Notes: generated by a model not told the origin, from the sequence alone. A DNA stretch of 64,000 bases from JAIBBD01 sp041390685 (GCA_041390685.1 JAWKPL010000001.1:1426001-1490000), one strand, 5' to 3'; counted from the first letter of the stretch, positions 42,836-51,969 are shown. Program-made: numbers and translations.

Positions 42836-44845
42836 TCAGTTTCGCTCGAGCGGCGGGGCCTCCCGGGGCATCGCTCGACGAGGTGGCACGTACTTTCCCC
42901 GGTGAAACCCAACGCCTTCAGCAGCGAGGCGTTCGGCGAGCTCGACGAATTCCCACAGCGTTTCACGGTCTTTGGTCACCCATTCCATCCACACGAACCC
43001 CCGCCTGTCCCCATCGGTCGTTGACCTGTATCCGAAGCGAAGACCCAGGCTCACGTTTCCCCGAAACAGACGGTCCGCACTGCGCTGCCGTGCCTGCACT
43101 TCTCGCACGAGGCGGTCGGCATCATCCAAACTCAGCAACAGCTCCGTTCCATACGCGGTCGGCTCCTTGTCGTTTAGCCGGTACCAGAATCGTCGATGTG
43201 AGAGATCCTTCCAGGGAGCAAGGACATCGCAGTAACGTCCGTAGATGGTGTCCCTGCCCCGCATACGCAGGGCGTGGAGGAACCGCTGGAACGGGTACGG
43301 CGCATGCCGGAACGTCTGCATCGGTCTGGCGAACGCGGCGGGCGGCGCGTCCGCGCGATTGATGTTGTACACCATGAAGCGGCGGCGGCCCGGATACCAC
43401 TCGATGACGGTCGAGAGGTTTTCACGATGACGTTCGCGTACGTATTCGGGGAGTCCCCTGTCGTCTTTGAACTCGATTCGATTCGTCAGGTGTCCGGCAC
43501 GCTCACACTTGAACGTAACTTTGTTCAGAAACACGTTGTGTTCCCGTTGCCGCAGCTCGTCCCACACTGGATCGCCGCGTTTAGCGGCGACTACTCGGCC
43601 GGCTTCGTCGAGGTAGCTCACCTCGACGATGAGGTCGCTGACGGCGAAGTACTCGTTACTGCTGCCGTGTACGTCCACGAAGAAGCATGCGCCTGCGGTG
43701 ACACCGCTGAATTCGGGCAGCGTCGCCAGGGTCAGATCGACCTGGTCGAGGAACCTGGAGACCTCGGTGAGGGTCGTGCCAGCTTTCACCGTGACCAGGT
43801 CGCCGTGCAGCGCTACGATGCCACGGTGGCGCTCGACCATGACCCGTCGCTCGAGCTTGATCCGCCGCCTCGGATTCAGGAAGAGCGAATAGCCGAGGCC
43901 GTACGCCTTGAACGGCACACCAGACTCGCTGATCTCGCGCATCGCGCCGACCGAATCCGCCTGCGTGTCGCCGTACATGTCACTCGCCAATAGGTCGCCG
44001 AGCGAGCGATCCGGCCGCACCCCCGTAGCACTCCTCACCTTCTCGGAGTCGATCCGTACGTCCGTTTTCACGAACCATACCGTCGACGGCAGACGGCCAA
44101 GCGGCAGCCACGAAGGGAAGCGGACTGTCCGGCCCGCGAGGCGGCCAGCCGCCGCGAAATACTCCTCACTCGCGAAGTCATTTCCACCGAGGTTGAAGAC
44201 CTCGTCCGTCACACCGCTCTCGAGGAGACGGCTGACCATTGCACAGAGGTCGCCGACGGAGACGATGTTGAAGGTCCGCGACGCGACACCAAGGGGGAAC
44301 CATTTCGCCATGCGTACGGCGCCGGCCGGGTTAGTGAGCCGAGGGCCGAACACTAACGTCGGCCGGAGAATCAAGTAGCGCATCCCCATGCTGCGACAGG
44401 ACTCGACGACCGTCCGCTCCTCGGAGAGCTTCAGGCGGGTGTAGGCATCGAGCCCGTCATGCAGCGCGAGATCCTGGTCTTCTCGATAGCCTGTAGGCCC
44501 GGGTGTAGTGCAGGAGTAGACGACCCACGAACTGAAGTACACGAACAGTTTTGCGCGACCCGCCGCGCTCAGTTCCAGCAGGTCGCGCGTGAACTCGGTG
44601 TTCCGAGGGATGAAGGCCTTGCCGCGCGCGTGAGTATCGAGAGCGGCGTGAATCACGACGTCGGCTTCGCGGAGGCAATCGGCAAGCTCGGCCCGCGAGG
44701 ACGACGACACGTAGCGGACAGGAGTCGCGGCGGACGAGTTGGAGGGGACCGTGCGCACTGCGCCGACCACCTCGTGGCTGCCGGCAAGGGTCTCCACCAG
44801 ATGTCGGCCGATACCGCCGAGCGCCCCGGCCACCACGATTCGCAT
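42836..44845 (-). CDS. Fused SDR oxidoreductase / FAD-linked oxidase
   Basis: A 669-residue two-domain enzyme. Residues 1 to about 290 form an extended SDR (sugar epimerase-like) domain: GALGGIG at 7-13 binds NAD(P), YFSSWVVYS at 103-111 and Tyr135-x-x-x-Lys139 (YTRLK) form the active site, and LRPTLVFGPR follows. From about 300 it is a VAO/ALO-type FAD oxidoreductase: PFKAYGLGYS (311-320), VTVKAGTTLTEVSRFLD (351-367), GVTAGACFFVDVHGSS (381-396), VSDLIVEVSYLDEAGRVV, and a C-terminal GFHRGKY (646-652) close to the HWGK motif of aldonolactone oxidases. Separate proteins with these two folds (DprE1 and DprE2) jointly epimerise a sugar; here both are in one chain. The DNA is less GC-rich than its surroundings. 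It is preceded by a TylF-type methyltransferase gene on the same strand. Confidence 0.85.
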   Translation of the reverse strand: MRIVVAGALGGIGRHLVETLAGSHEVVGAVRTVPSNSSAATPVRYVSSSSRAELADCLREADVVIHAALDTHARGKAFIPRNTEFTRDLLELSAAGRAKLFVYFSSWVVYSCTTPGPTGYREDQDLALHDGLDAYTRLKLSEERTVVESCRSMGMRYLILRPTLVFGPRLTNPAGAVRMAKWFPLGVASRTFNIVSVGDLCAMVSRLLESGVTDEVFNLGGNDFASEEYFAAAGRLAGRTVRFPSWLPLGRLPSTVWFVKTDVRIDSEKVRSATGVRPDRSLGDLLASDMYGDTQADSVGAMREISESGVPFKAYGLGYSLFLNPRRRIKLERRVMVERHRGIVALHGDLVTVKAGTTLTEVSRFLDQVDLTLATLPEFSGVTAGACFFVDVHGSSNEYFAVSDLIVEVSYLDEAGRVVAAKRGDPVWDELRQREHNVFLNKVTFKCERAGHLTNRIEFKDDRGLPEYVRERHRENLSTVIEWYPGRRRFMVYNINRADAPPAAFARPMQTFRHAPYPFQRFLHALRMRGRDTIYGRYCDVLAPWKDLSHRRFWYRLNDKEPTAYGTELLLSLDDADRLVREVQARQRSADRLFRGNVSLGLRFGYRSTTDGDRRGFVWMEWVTKDRETLWEFVELAERLAAEGVGFHRGKYVPPRRAMPREAPPLERN

Positions 44846-45037
44846 CGGCCACCCCTGTTCACTTCGGCAGAGTATACAGGCGTCGGTTGAGGCCTCCCCC
44901 TCGTTGCGCGCACGCAGGGTCGGATGCGGCGGTAGCGCATTCCGAGCCGCGCGTCGACGAAGTCCAATCTCTGCGTTGAGCGGCCGGCGCTCCTCGTCGC
45001 GACAACGACCGCCATACGGCGCTGAACGTGTCCTGCC

Positions 45038-46030
45038 TCAGGACTTCTTCCAGTACACGCCGCATTCGTCGATTTCGACGATCGCATCCATGATCCCGCG
45101 CTCCGAGCGGAAGCCATCGACGGCACGTTTGCAGTCCGAGAATGTCAGATAATCGTCAATGATCACGTAACCCCCGGGACTCACCTTGTCATACAAGAGG
45201 TCGAGCACCGAACGTGTTGATTCGTACGTATCGCCATCGAGCCGAAGCACGGCGATCGAGTCGATAGGCGTCCGAGGCAGGGTGTCGGCAAAGAAGCCCT
45301 GCAGAAACAGCACCTGAGAATCGAGCAAGCCGTAGCGAGCGAAATGCGACCGCACTGCTCGGAGACTGTACTGGTCCTTCTCGAAGAACGACGGATGATC
45401 CGCATAGAAGCGAATCATCCCCATCCACGTGTCAATGATCTCCGGGGACGGATCGACACTGGGGGGAAAGCTCCGCTGTCGCGCTTCGATCCAGCGGTAG
45501 AGTGCCATCTGCCACCGTCTCGACGGCACACGCGTCAGCAGGCTGACGCCTTTCAACACGACTCGTGCAACGCCTCGCTGAACGGCTCCACTGGGGGGCT
45601 CTGGAAACCCCTCAAACGTGTCGCAGGCAATCACCCGGCGGTCCGTAACCCCGTGCGCTCTGAGCACCGCCCGCATGAAGATCGCCGCACCACCCCGCGC
45701 CACACCTGTCTCCACGAAGTCGCCGGGGATGTCCTGCTCGATGACCTCACTCCCGCACCATTCGATGTTGGTCAGCCGCTGCCAGCCCACCATCGTGTGT
45801 GCCAGTGAGGGCGCATCCTGACCCAGCGTTCGAATTCGCGGGTCGAACGGGGGGAGTGCGACCATGGGCCCGCCCGGCCGCTGCGCCCAGAAGGGCTGAT
45901 CCTCGTACACGAGGTTACACAGCGTGCGTTTCACCATGTCGAGGTAGACGCTGGACATTGGCGCGTCGTCCGGGACCGGCCCGAGTCCGAGCTCGTCATA
46001 CAGAGCGGCGGGTGTCGCACGAAAATTCAA
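45038..46030 (-). CDS. TylF/MycF-family O-methyltransferase
   Basis: A 330-residue SAM methyltransferase of the macrocin-O-methyltransferase family, which methylates sugar hydroxyls. Hallmarks: YLDMVKRTLCNLVYED, IPGDFVETGVARGGAAIFMRA (SAM site), IACDTFEGFPEPP, AVLRLDGDTYESTRSVLDLLYDKVSPGGYVIIDDY with the metal-binding Asp residues. The start given is the TTG at 46030; an ATG 24 codons on, just before YLDMVKR, is as likely. It lies 190 bp before the SDR/FAD fusion gene on the same strand, suggesting a shared sugar-modifying role. GC content is lower than in the neighbourhood. Confidence 0.88.
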   Translation of the reverse strand: MNFRATPAALYDELGLGPVPDDAPMSSVYLDMVKRTLCNLVYEDQPFWAQRPGGPMVALPPFDPRIRTLGQDAPSLAHTMVGWQRLTNIEWCGSEVIEQDIPGDFVETGVARGGAAIFMRAVLRAHGVTDRRVIACDTFEGFPEPPSGAVQRGVARVVLKGVSLLTRVPSRRWQMALYRWIEARQRSFPPSVDPSPEIIDTWMGMIRFYADHPSFFEKDQYSLRAVRSHFARYGLLDSQVLFLQGFFADTLPRTPIDSIAVLRLDGDTYESTRSVLDLLYDKVSPGGYVIIDDYLTFSDCKRAVDGFRSERGIMDAIVEIDECGVYWKKS

Positions 46031-46292
46031 TTCAAACCCGCTCTCGGAGGTCTCGAGGTCGTCAGGGCGCGCGCTGGAGCGACATCGCCCGCCGCGACGA
46101 GACGGATGGTATCAGAGGCCTGGTTCACGCCCTCGACGCGAAGATGTCACCGCTTGGGCTTCCAGGAGGCCCCGGACCGTCGCGGCAGTAGTCCCTGCTC
46201 ACATCGGCTCCCACACGGCTTGACGCCGCAGCCGGACTGGGAGTACGCCTCATCCTACAGGCTGTGGCCGCTCGCGCCGAGGAGAGCCGGCA

Positions 46293-47522
46293 ATGGAACG
46301 AACACGCGTCTTCATCGAACGCACGGGCCGCCGTATCGCGCCCTTCGACGACCCCATCGGCGAGACCCCGATCCTCGACCGCCCCCTCCGGAAGTGGCAG
46401 TCCGAGGCGTTCGCCGGCAGCGGGCTCGTCGTGTCGGCAGTGCTAGAGCCACCCTGCCTCGTCGTGCCGGACACGCTGTTCGCCTCGGCGGGTGCGCTCC
46501 GTGCCCTCGTCGACGGCGCGCGGGGCGAGGACGCCGTGCTGGTGCTGAAGCGCTCCGAGTTCGCGAGGATGACGACGCCCGTCCAGCCCGGCGTCCGCGA
46601 GGTCGAAGACGGCTACGTCTTCGAGGCCATTCGCTTCATCAGCGGCCGTAACGAGCCGCCGCGTCCTGTCGTCGTCGACCCTCAGGAGCAGGTCGTGGAG
46701 CTCGACCTTCCAAGCGCCACGCACGTCTCCAGGCGTACGAAGGTGGGTATCCCGCGTGACTACGCGATCACCATGCACCACTGGGTGCACATCCTCTGGG
46801 CGAACGAGATCGCGGGGCCGTTTCAGGCCTGGACCAATCCTCCGCGCGAGACGGCCCTCGATTCGCTGCGGGCGCGCGTCCGGCCACGATCCACGGACGC
46901 GGACCAGGCCCGCAGGATGCGCAGTACCTTCGGCAGGGGCTGCGATATCCACCCCACCGCCGTCGTCGAGGGGTCCCGGATCGGGAACGGCGTCACGGTC
47001 GGCCCCTACGCGAGCATCATGTTCAGCCACCTCGACGACGAGGTGACGGTCTCCGTTGGTGCTGATGTCCAGTTCAGTGTGCTCAACCGCAAGGCGTTCG
47101 TCCCGCCGAACAGCATCACGCACTTCTCGGTGCTTCACCCTGAGACGGCGGCCGGCTTCATGGGGCAGCTCTCCATTTGCGGGAGGGGTTCCGTGATGCC
47201 CGGTGTTCGTATCCAGAACCCCGACGTCGGCCAGCCGGTGAAGGTCGAACTGGACGGCCGTTGGTACTCGACGGGGCTGGACTTCCTCGGACTGGCCTAC
47301 GGGTATCGCAGCCAGCTCGGCGGCGGCAACTTCGTGCAGGCCGGGAGCGCCATCCCGAACGACTACCAGATCATCTCCGAGGCGCCGGGATCGCTATCGA
47401 AGATCCCGCCGGGCCTCGCCGGCCTGGGACCTCTCAGCGTCGTCGACGGCACGCTCCGCCCCTCCGTGGTGGCCGGTTCCGGCGGCGACGATGTTCAACT
47501 CGCGAAGCCGCTCTCCGGCTGA
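46293..47522 (+). CDS. Left-handed beta-helix protein (nucleotidyltransferase-like), copy 1
   Basis: A 409-residue protein. The N-terminal half starts VFIERTGRRIAPFDDPIGETPILDRPLRKWQ and looks like a degenerate sugar-nucleotidyltransferase domain (no clear pyrophosphorylase GxGTRL signature). The C-terminal half (about 220-345) has hexapeptide-type turns (GCDIHPTAVVEGSRIGNGVTVGPY) forming a left-handed beta helix as in GlmU or GalF-like proteins. It is roughly half identical by eye to the next gene, indicating tandem duplication. Probably an acyl- or sugar-modifying scaffold; the function is not known. Divergent from the TylF-type gene. Confidence 0.75.
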   Translation: MERTRVFIERTGRRIAPFDDPIGETPILDRPLRKWQSEAFAGSGLVVSAVLEPPCLVVPDTLFASAGALRALVDGARGEDAVLVLKRSEFARMTTPVQPGVREVEDGYVFEAIRFISGRNEPPRPVVVDPQEQVVELDLPSATHVSRRTKVGIPRDYAITMHHWVHILWANEIAGPFQAWTNPPRETALDSLRARVRPRSTDADQARRMRSTFGRGCDIHPTAVVEGSRIGNGVTVGPYASIMFSHLDDEVTVSVGADVQFSVLNRKAFVPPNSITHFSVLHPETAAGFMGQLSICGRGSVMPGVRIQNPDVGQPVKVELDGRWYSTGLDFLGLAYGYRSQLGGGNFVQAGSAIPNDYQIISEAPGSLSKIPPGLAGLGPLSVVDGTLRPSVVAGSGGDDVQLAKPLSG

Positions 47523-47670
47523 GCTCGACACCGTGGCTCGGCCCCTCCGGCCGGCGGCCTGAGTGCGCCCGCGCGCGCCAGGCCCCGTACGCTTGACGGG
47601 TGGCGCCGAGGCGGATAAGGCTTTTGTGGGGCGGGCAGTCTGGCCCCGCTCCGAACAGGAGGGCATCGCT

Positions 47671-48876
47671 GTGGATCGCGTGTTCATCGAGCCTACCGGC
47701 CGCCGCATCGCTCCCTTCGACGACCCCATCGGCGAGACTCTCGTCCTGAACAGGCCGCTTCGGGACTGGCAGGCCGAGACGCTGGCGGCCGCCGGCTTCG
47801 AGGTCTCGCCCACCCTTCAGCCTCCCTGCCTCGTCCTCCCCGACACGTTCTTCGCCTCCGCCGGTGCGCTCCGCTCCTTCGTCGACGGCGCGCGTGGTCG
47901 CGACGCCGTCCTGGTCCTCAAGGATTCCGAGTTTGCGAGGACAACGACCCCCGTCCATCCCGACATCCGCGAAGTCGACGGCGGCTACCTCTTCGAGGCA
48001 ATCCGCTTCATCAGCGGGCGCGACGAGGCGCCGCAGCACGTCATCGTCGACCCGCACGAGCGCGTGATGGACATGCCCCTCCCCGCCCAGTTCACTGGCG
48101 TGGAGGTGATGAAGATCGGCCTGCCCCGCGACCCGGTCATGACGCTGGACCACTGGGTGCACATCCTCTGGCTCAACCTGCTGGCACCCGCGTACGAGAT
48201 GCGCGCCGCCCCAGTCCGGACGACCGCCGCACAGGTCCTCGGGGCGCTCCTCCGCTCCCGGTCGATAAACAAGTGGAAGGTTGCCAGCAACTTCGGCATC
48301 CAGGGCGAGCGCTGCAACATCCACCCCACCGCCACCGTGGAGGCGTCAGTCCTCGGCGACGACGTCACGATCGGGCCGTACGGCCGCGTGCTGTTCAGCC
48401 GCGTCGGCAACGGCGCGACCGTCGCCGCCGGAGCCGACGTGGAACTGGCCGTGCTCGGCGACGGCTCGCATGTCGGCGCTCACAGCATCGTTCGCTTCTC
48501 TGTGCTCTACCCCGGCGCCGTCGCAAGCCCGTTCCTCCAACTCGGCATACTGGGCCGCGACGCAATCGTCGCCGGCGCCTCCATGCGTGACCTGAATGTG
48601 CAGCAGGCCGTCCGAGTCGAACTCGATGGCCAGCTCTACTCCACCGGACAGCGCTTCCTCGGCTCCGCTGTAGGCCACCGGTCTCGGATCGGTATCGGCG
48701 TCGCGCTCGCCACGGGCCGCGCGCTCCCGAACGACTACGTCGTTGTCGCCGACCCCGAGTACGTGCTCACGGACATTCCGTCTGGTCTGGCAGGGCAAGG
48801 GCCGCTCGTCATCCAGCACGGGACACTTCGTCCACGCCGGTCGCCCCCCGGCGCCCCGGTGCCCGCCGCCGAGTAG
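47671..48876 (+). CDS. Left-handed beta-helix protein (nucleotidyltransferase-like), copy 2
   Basis: A 401-residue paralogue of the preceding gene: VFIEPTGRRIAPFDDPIGE at the start, DHWVHILWLNLLAP in the middle, RCNIHPTATVEASVLGDDVT and later hexapeptide turns, then a GRALPNDYVVV segment equal to SAIPNDYQII in copy 1. The start GTG at 47671 follows AGGAGGG at seven bases. As in copy 1 the N-terminal domain lacks the usual nucleotide-binding signature. The two may form a heteromer or have diverged in specificity. Confidence 0.75.
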   Translation: MDRVFIEPTGRRIAPFDDPIGETLVLNRPLRDWQAETLAAAGFEVSPTLQPPCLVLPDTFFASAGALRSFVDGARGRDAVLVLKDSEFARTTTPVHPDIREVDGGYLFEAIRFISGRDEAPQHVIVDPHERVMDMPLPAQFTGVEVMKIGLPRDPVMTLDHWVHILWLNLLAPAYEMRAAPVRTTAAQVLGALLRSRSINKWKVASNFGIQGERCNIHPTATVEASVLGDDVTIGPYGRVLFSRVGNGATVAAGADVELAVLGDGSHVGAHSIVRFSVLYPGAVASPFLQLGILGRDAIVAGASMRDLNVQQAVRVELDGQLYSTGQRFLGSAVGHRSRIGIGVALATGRALPNDYVVVADPEYVLTDIPSGLAGQGPLVIQHGTLRPRRSPPGAPVPAAE

Positions 48877-48892
48877 CCGCCGACCCCTGGGT

Positions 48893-50308
48893 CTACCACC
48901 TCGGCGCGTCGGAGCCCAGCGGCATCGCGGGGCGCGCGGGGTGCAGCGCGACACCTTCGATGCGTACGGGCGCGCGAAGGCGGGCCGCCGGGCCCCAGCC
49001 TGTGTCCTCGGTCGCGCCGTCGATGTCGGCGGGCGCTTCAGGCGCCAGGGGCGTCGCCGACTGGAGGCGGTGGCCGGTCAGGAGGGCGGCCGTCCGCGCG
49101 AGCGACAGCCGCGCCCGGAGCGTCTGTCCGCGGCGGCGCTCCGCGAGCCCCCGCAGGGTCGCGAAGGCCATCAGGTACCCGGTCGCGTGGTCGAGCGCCT
49201 GCACGGGGAGGGGGTGCGGGCGGGGGCTGCCGGCCCAGGCCATGCCCGCGTGTGCGATGCCCGCGCTCATCTGCACCAGGCTGTCGAACCCTCGACGCTC
49301 GCGCCACGGGCCCGTCCATCCGTAGGCGTTGAGGCAGACCTCGACGAGGCCAAGGCGGAGCGCCCGCAACGCCTCGCTGTCGTACCCAAGCCCTTGGAGG
49401 GCTCCGGCCCGGTAGCCGTGCACGATCGCGTCGGCGCTCGCGACCAGCCCCTCGAACGTCGCGCGGTCGTCGGCCTGGCGCAGGTCGAGGCGAGCGGCGC
49501 GCTTGCCGAGCATGACCTCCGGGACGACTCCTGGTTCGTCCCAGTCCGGCGGGTCGACGCGTAGCACGTCGGCGCCGAGGAGCGCGAGGAATCGCGTGGC
49601 GACCGGGCCCGCGAGCACTCGTGTGAGGTCGAGCACACGCACTCCGGCCAGCGGGCGCGACGGGTCAACTGGCGCGGCGAGAGGCGGCGCGTCGCCCCCG
49701 ATGTCCCAGTGGATGAGGGGCTCGGAGCGCACCGCGCGTCCTGCCTCGGCGGCGTTCCACTGCGCCTCCGAGTGCATCGCGGCGGCGCATCCGCCGGCTT
49801 CGACTACCGCGGTCTCGAGGGCGACCGCGTCCCATCGGGCCGCTGCCGCCGCGACGGCCTCCCGTTCGGGGGTAACGCCGAGGACGCGCAGGGCGGCCTC
49901 GCGGTGCGCGGGGGCATTGGTGTGGAGGCGGACCCAGCCGTCGCTCGCCTCGTAGTCGGCGGCGATGGGGTCCCAGGGCGAGGGCAGCTCCCAGCCGCGG
50001 GGCCGCAGGGTGAAGCCGAACCACATCGATGCGAGCCGCCGGTCGACTTCGACCGCACGTGGACGGCCATCCAGGGCGCCCGCGAACTCCGCCCCGGCGA
50101 GCGCCGCGGCCGCGACCGAGGCGCTCGCGAGGTCGGTCACGGCGAAGGGTGATGGGAGGTCGCCGTCGCCCATGACCCGGTACGTCGCGTCCTGCTGCGG
50201 CTCCCCGCCGAGGATGCCGGCCAGCATCGCGGCAAGCGGGCCGGACGCCGTCCCGGTGTTGGTGCTCAATCCCGGCTCCGTCCCTGTCCCGGGTGGTTTG
50301 GGTGGCAA
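48893..50308 (-). CDS. CaiB/BaiF-type CoA-transferase
   Basis: A 471-residue class III CoA-transferase: RPLAGVRVLDLTRVLAGPVATRFLALLGADVLRVDPP is the family core near residue 220, with EVMLGKRAARLDLR and FDSLVQMSAGIAHAG. An N-terminal extension (about 1-215) also resembles a CoA-transferase half (WDPIAADYEASDGWVRLHTN), so the protein may be a two-module form. It moves CoA between carboxylic acids; the substrate is unknown. The start is a TTG at 50308; another TTG 13 codons later, after GGAG, is possible. Confidence 0.8.
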   Translation of the reverse strand: MPPKPPGTGTEPGLSTNTGTASGPLAAMLAGILGGEPQQDATYRVMGDGDLPSPFAVTDLASASVAAAALAGAEFAGALDGRPRAVEVDRRLASMWFGFTLRPRGWELPSPWDPIAADYEASDGWVRLHTNAPAHREAALRVLGVTPEREAVAAAAARWDAVALETAVVEAGGCAAAMHSEAQWNAAEAGRAVRSEPLIHWDIGGDAPPLAAPVDPSRPLAGVRVLDLTRVLAGPVATRFLALLGADVLRVDPPDWDEPGVVPEVMLGKRAARLDLRQADDRATFEGLVASADAIVHGYRAGALQGLGYDSEALRALRLGLVEVCLNAYGWTGPWRERRGFDSLVQMSAGIAHAGMAWAGSPRPHPLPVQALDHATGYLMAFATLRGLAERRRGQTLRARLSLARTAALLTGHRLQSATPLAPEAPADIDGATEDTGWGPAARLRAPVRIEGVALHPARPAMPLGSDAPRW

Positions 50309-50449
50309 CCGCGTCCGCGCCCGGGATCCCGCGACCGCGACTCGAACCGCCTGCCGGCATCCGCGCCGATGCGCTGCAGGTGTCAGCCGGTAAGCGAGGT
50401 CTTCGCTATCCTAACCCCGCCCAGACGATGCGAATCTCCCGGAGCTGAC

Positions 50450-51421
50450 GTGCTCGAAGTCGCCGGCTCGAATCTCGCGACGCCCGCCATCCTCGCGTTC
50501 CTGCTCGGCGTTGCCGCCTCGCTGCTCAAGAGCGACCTGCGGCTACCCGAGCCGATTTACCAGACCATCTCGATCTACCTGCTCTTCGCGATCGGCCTCA
50601 AGGGTGGGGCGGCGCTCGCGGATGCGGATGCCGGTGACGTCGTGATCCCGGCGCTGGTCACGCTGGCGCTGGGGCTCGTGATCCCGCTGTGGGTGTACGC
50701 GGCGACGCGGTTCGCGGGTCGCATGTCGATCGCCGATTCGGCGGCCCTCGCGGCGCACTACGGGTCGACGTCTGTCGTAACCTTCACGGCGGCGCTCACC
50801 TTTCTACAGTCGGTCGACGAGCCGGTGGAAGGCTTTCTCCCGACGCTCGTGGCGATCATGGAGGTGCCGGCGATCGTTGTCGCGCTGGTGATTGCTCGTC
50901 TCCAGCTCGCCCGCACCGCGGGTCAGAGCGGAGACCTGATGGAGGCGCTCCATGAGGTCCTCGTGGGCCGCAGCATCATCCTGCTGGCGGGCGGCCTGCT
51001 GGTTGGTCTGCTCGCGGGCAGCGACGGGATCGCTCCTGTGGAGCCGTTCTTCGTCGACGCGTTCCAGGGCATCCTGACGCTGTTCCTGCTCGAGATGGGA
51101 ATCGTGACGGCGCGGCGCTTCGGCGACCTGCGCGCGGCCGGGCCGTTTCTGATCGGGTTCGGGCTGCTCGCGCCCGTGCTGAATGGCGCGGTCGGTGTGA
51201 TCGCGGGCGACCTTGCCGGGCTTTCCGCCGGCGGCGCCGCGATGCTGGGCGTGCTCGCTGCCAGCGCTTCCTATATCGCGGCGCCAGCCGCCGTCCGCAT
51301 CGCCCTGCCGGAGGCGAATCCGAGCCTCTACCTCACAGCGTCACTGGCGGTGACGTTCCCGTTCAACCTGACGGTAGGCATTCCCCTCTACTATGAGCTT
51401 GCCGGCCGCATGGCCGGCTGA
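50450..51421 (+). CDS. sbtA: Sodium-dependent bicarbonate transporter SbtA
   Basis: A 323-residue membrane protein with about ten helices that matches the SbtA (DUF897) family: SLLKSDLRLPEPIYQTISIYLLFAIGLKGG near the start, an AAHYGSTSVVTF segment, MEVPAIVVALVIARL, LFLLEMGIVTARR and a SASYIAAPAAVRIALPEANPSLYL segment near the end. SbtA imports bicarbonate with Na+ in cyanobacteria. The start GTG at 50450 follows GGAG. The next gene is its PII-like partner SbtB, eleven bases on. Confidence 0.9.
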   Translation: MLEVAGSNLATPAILAFLLGVAASLLKSDLRLPEPIYQTISIYLLFAIGLKGGAALADADAGDVVIPALVTLALGLVIPLWVYAATRFAGRMSIADSAALAAHYGSTSVVTFTAALTFLQSVDEPVEGFLPTLVAIMEVPAIVVALVIARLQLARTAGQSGDLMEALHEVLVGRSIILLAGGLLVGLLAGSDGIAPVEPFFVDAFQGILTLFLLEMGIVTARRFGDLRAAGPFLIGFGLLAPVLNGAVGVIAGDLAGLSAGGAAMLGVLAASASYIAAPAAVRIALPEANPSLYLTASLAVTFPFNLTVGIPLYYELAGRMAG

Positions 51422-51431
51422 GGAGTGCAGG

Positions 51432-51758
51432 ATGGCCGCCCGCAATCCGTATACGGACTCGACCGTCCATCTGTCGCTGGTCACCATCGTCGCCGAGGCG
51501 ATCCTCGAGCGGCGCCTGTTGCGGGACTTGCGCGCGCTCGGGGTGAGCGGATTCACGGTCACGCCCGCGCACGGCGAGGGGTCGCGTGGTTCGCGCACGG
51601 GAGACATCGAGGGGGGCAATGTCCGGGTGGAGAGCATCGTCCACCCGGACCTCGCGGCCACGATCCTGCAGCACGTGGAAGCGCACTACTTCGAGCACTA
51701 CGCCGTGATCGTGTGGGTCTCCGAGGTCGGCGTGCTCCGAGGCGACAAGTACCTCTGA
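51432..51758 (+). CDS. sbtB: PII-like signalling protein SbtB
   Basis: A 108-residue PII-fold protein: LVTIVAEAILERRLLRDLRALGVSGFTVT, then a T-loop region (HGEGSRGSRTGDIEGGNVRVE) and YAVIVWVSEVGVLRGDKYL. It ends at the point where some cyanobacterial SbtB have a Cys-containing R-loop; that loop is missing here. SbtB binds adenine nucleotides and controls SbtA. The start ATG at 51432 follows GAGGAG. Adjacency to sbtA supports the call. Confidence 0.85.
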   Translation: MAARNPYTDSTVHLSLVTIVAEAILERRLLRDLRALGVSGFTVTPAHGEGSRGSRTGDIEGGNVRVESIVHPDLAATILQHVEAHYFEHYAVIVWVSEVGVLRGDKYL

Positions 51759-51772
51759 GGGGCCCCCGGGTT

Positions 51773-51949
51773 TCAGGCGCCCGATGCGTCGTGTGGCCGC
51801 CGCCGTTCGCCACGGCCCGAGAGCGCCCGCGCGACGACGGCCGCCACGGCGGCGATCACGAGCAGCCGTCCGAGGCCGCCGCGATGCCGGCTCGCGCGGC
51901 CCGACGCCACGTGCGTCGCGTGCCACTGCTGCTGCATCCGTCCAAACAT
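51773..51949 (-). CDS. Small single-helix membrane protein (58 aa)
   Basis: A short frame with a strong ribosome site (GGAAGGAG six bases before the ATG at 51949). The protein is basic (MFGRMQQQWHATHV, then RHRGG) with one hydrophobic helix (LLVIAAVAAVVARAL, about residues 29-43) and a basic tail. It is divergent from the tetR gene, and two palindromic sites lie between them, so TetR probably controls it. The function is unknown. Confidence 0.6.
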   Translation of the reverse strand: MFGRMQQQWHATHVASGRASRHRGGLGRLLVIAAVAAVVARALSGRGERRRPHDASGA

Positions 51950-51969
51950 TGATCGCTCCTTCCGCCACT

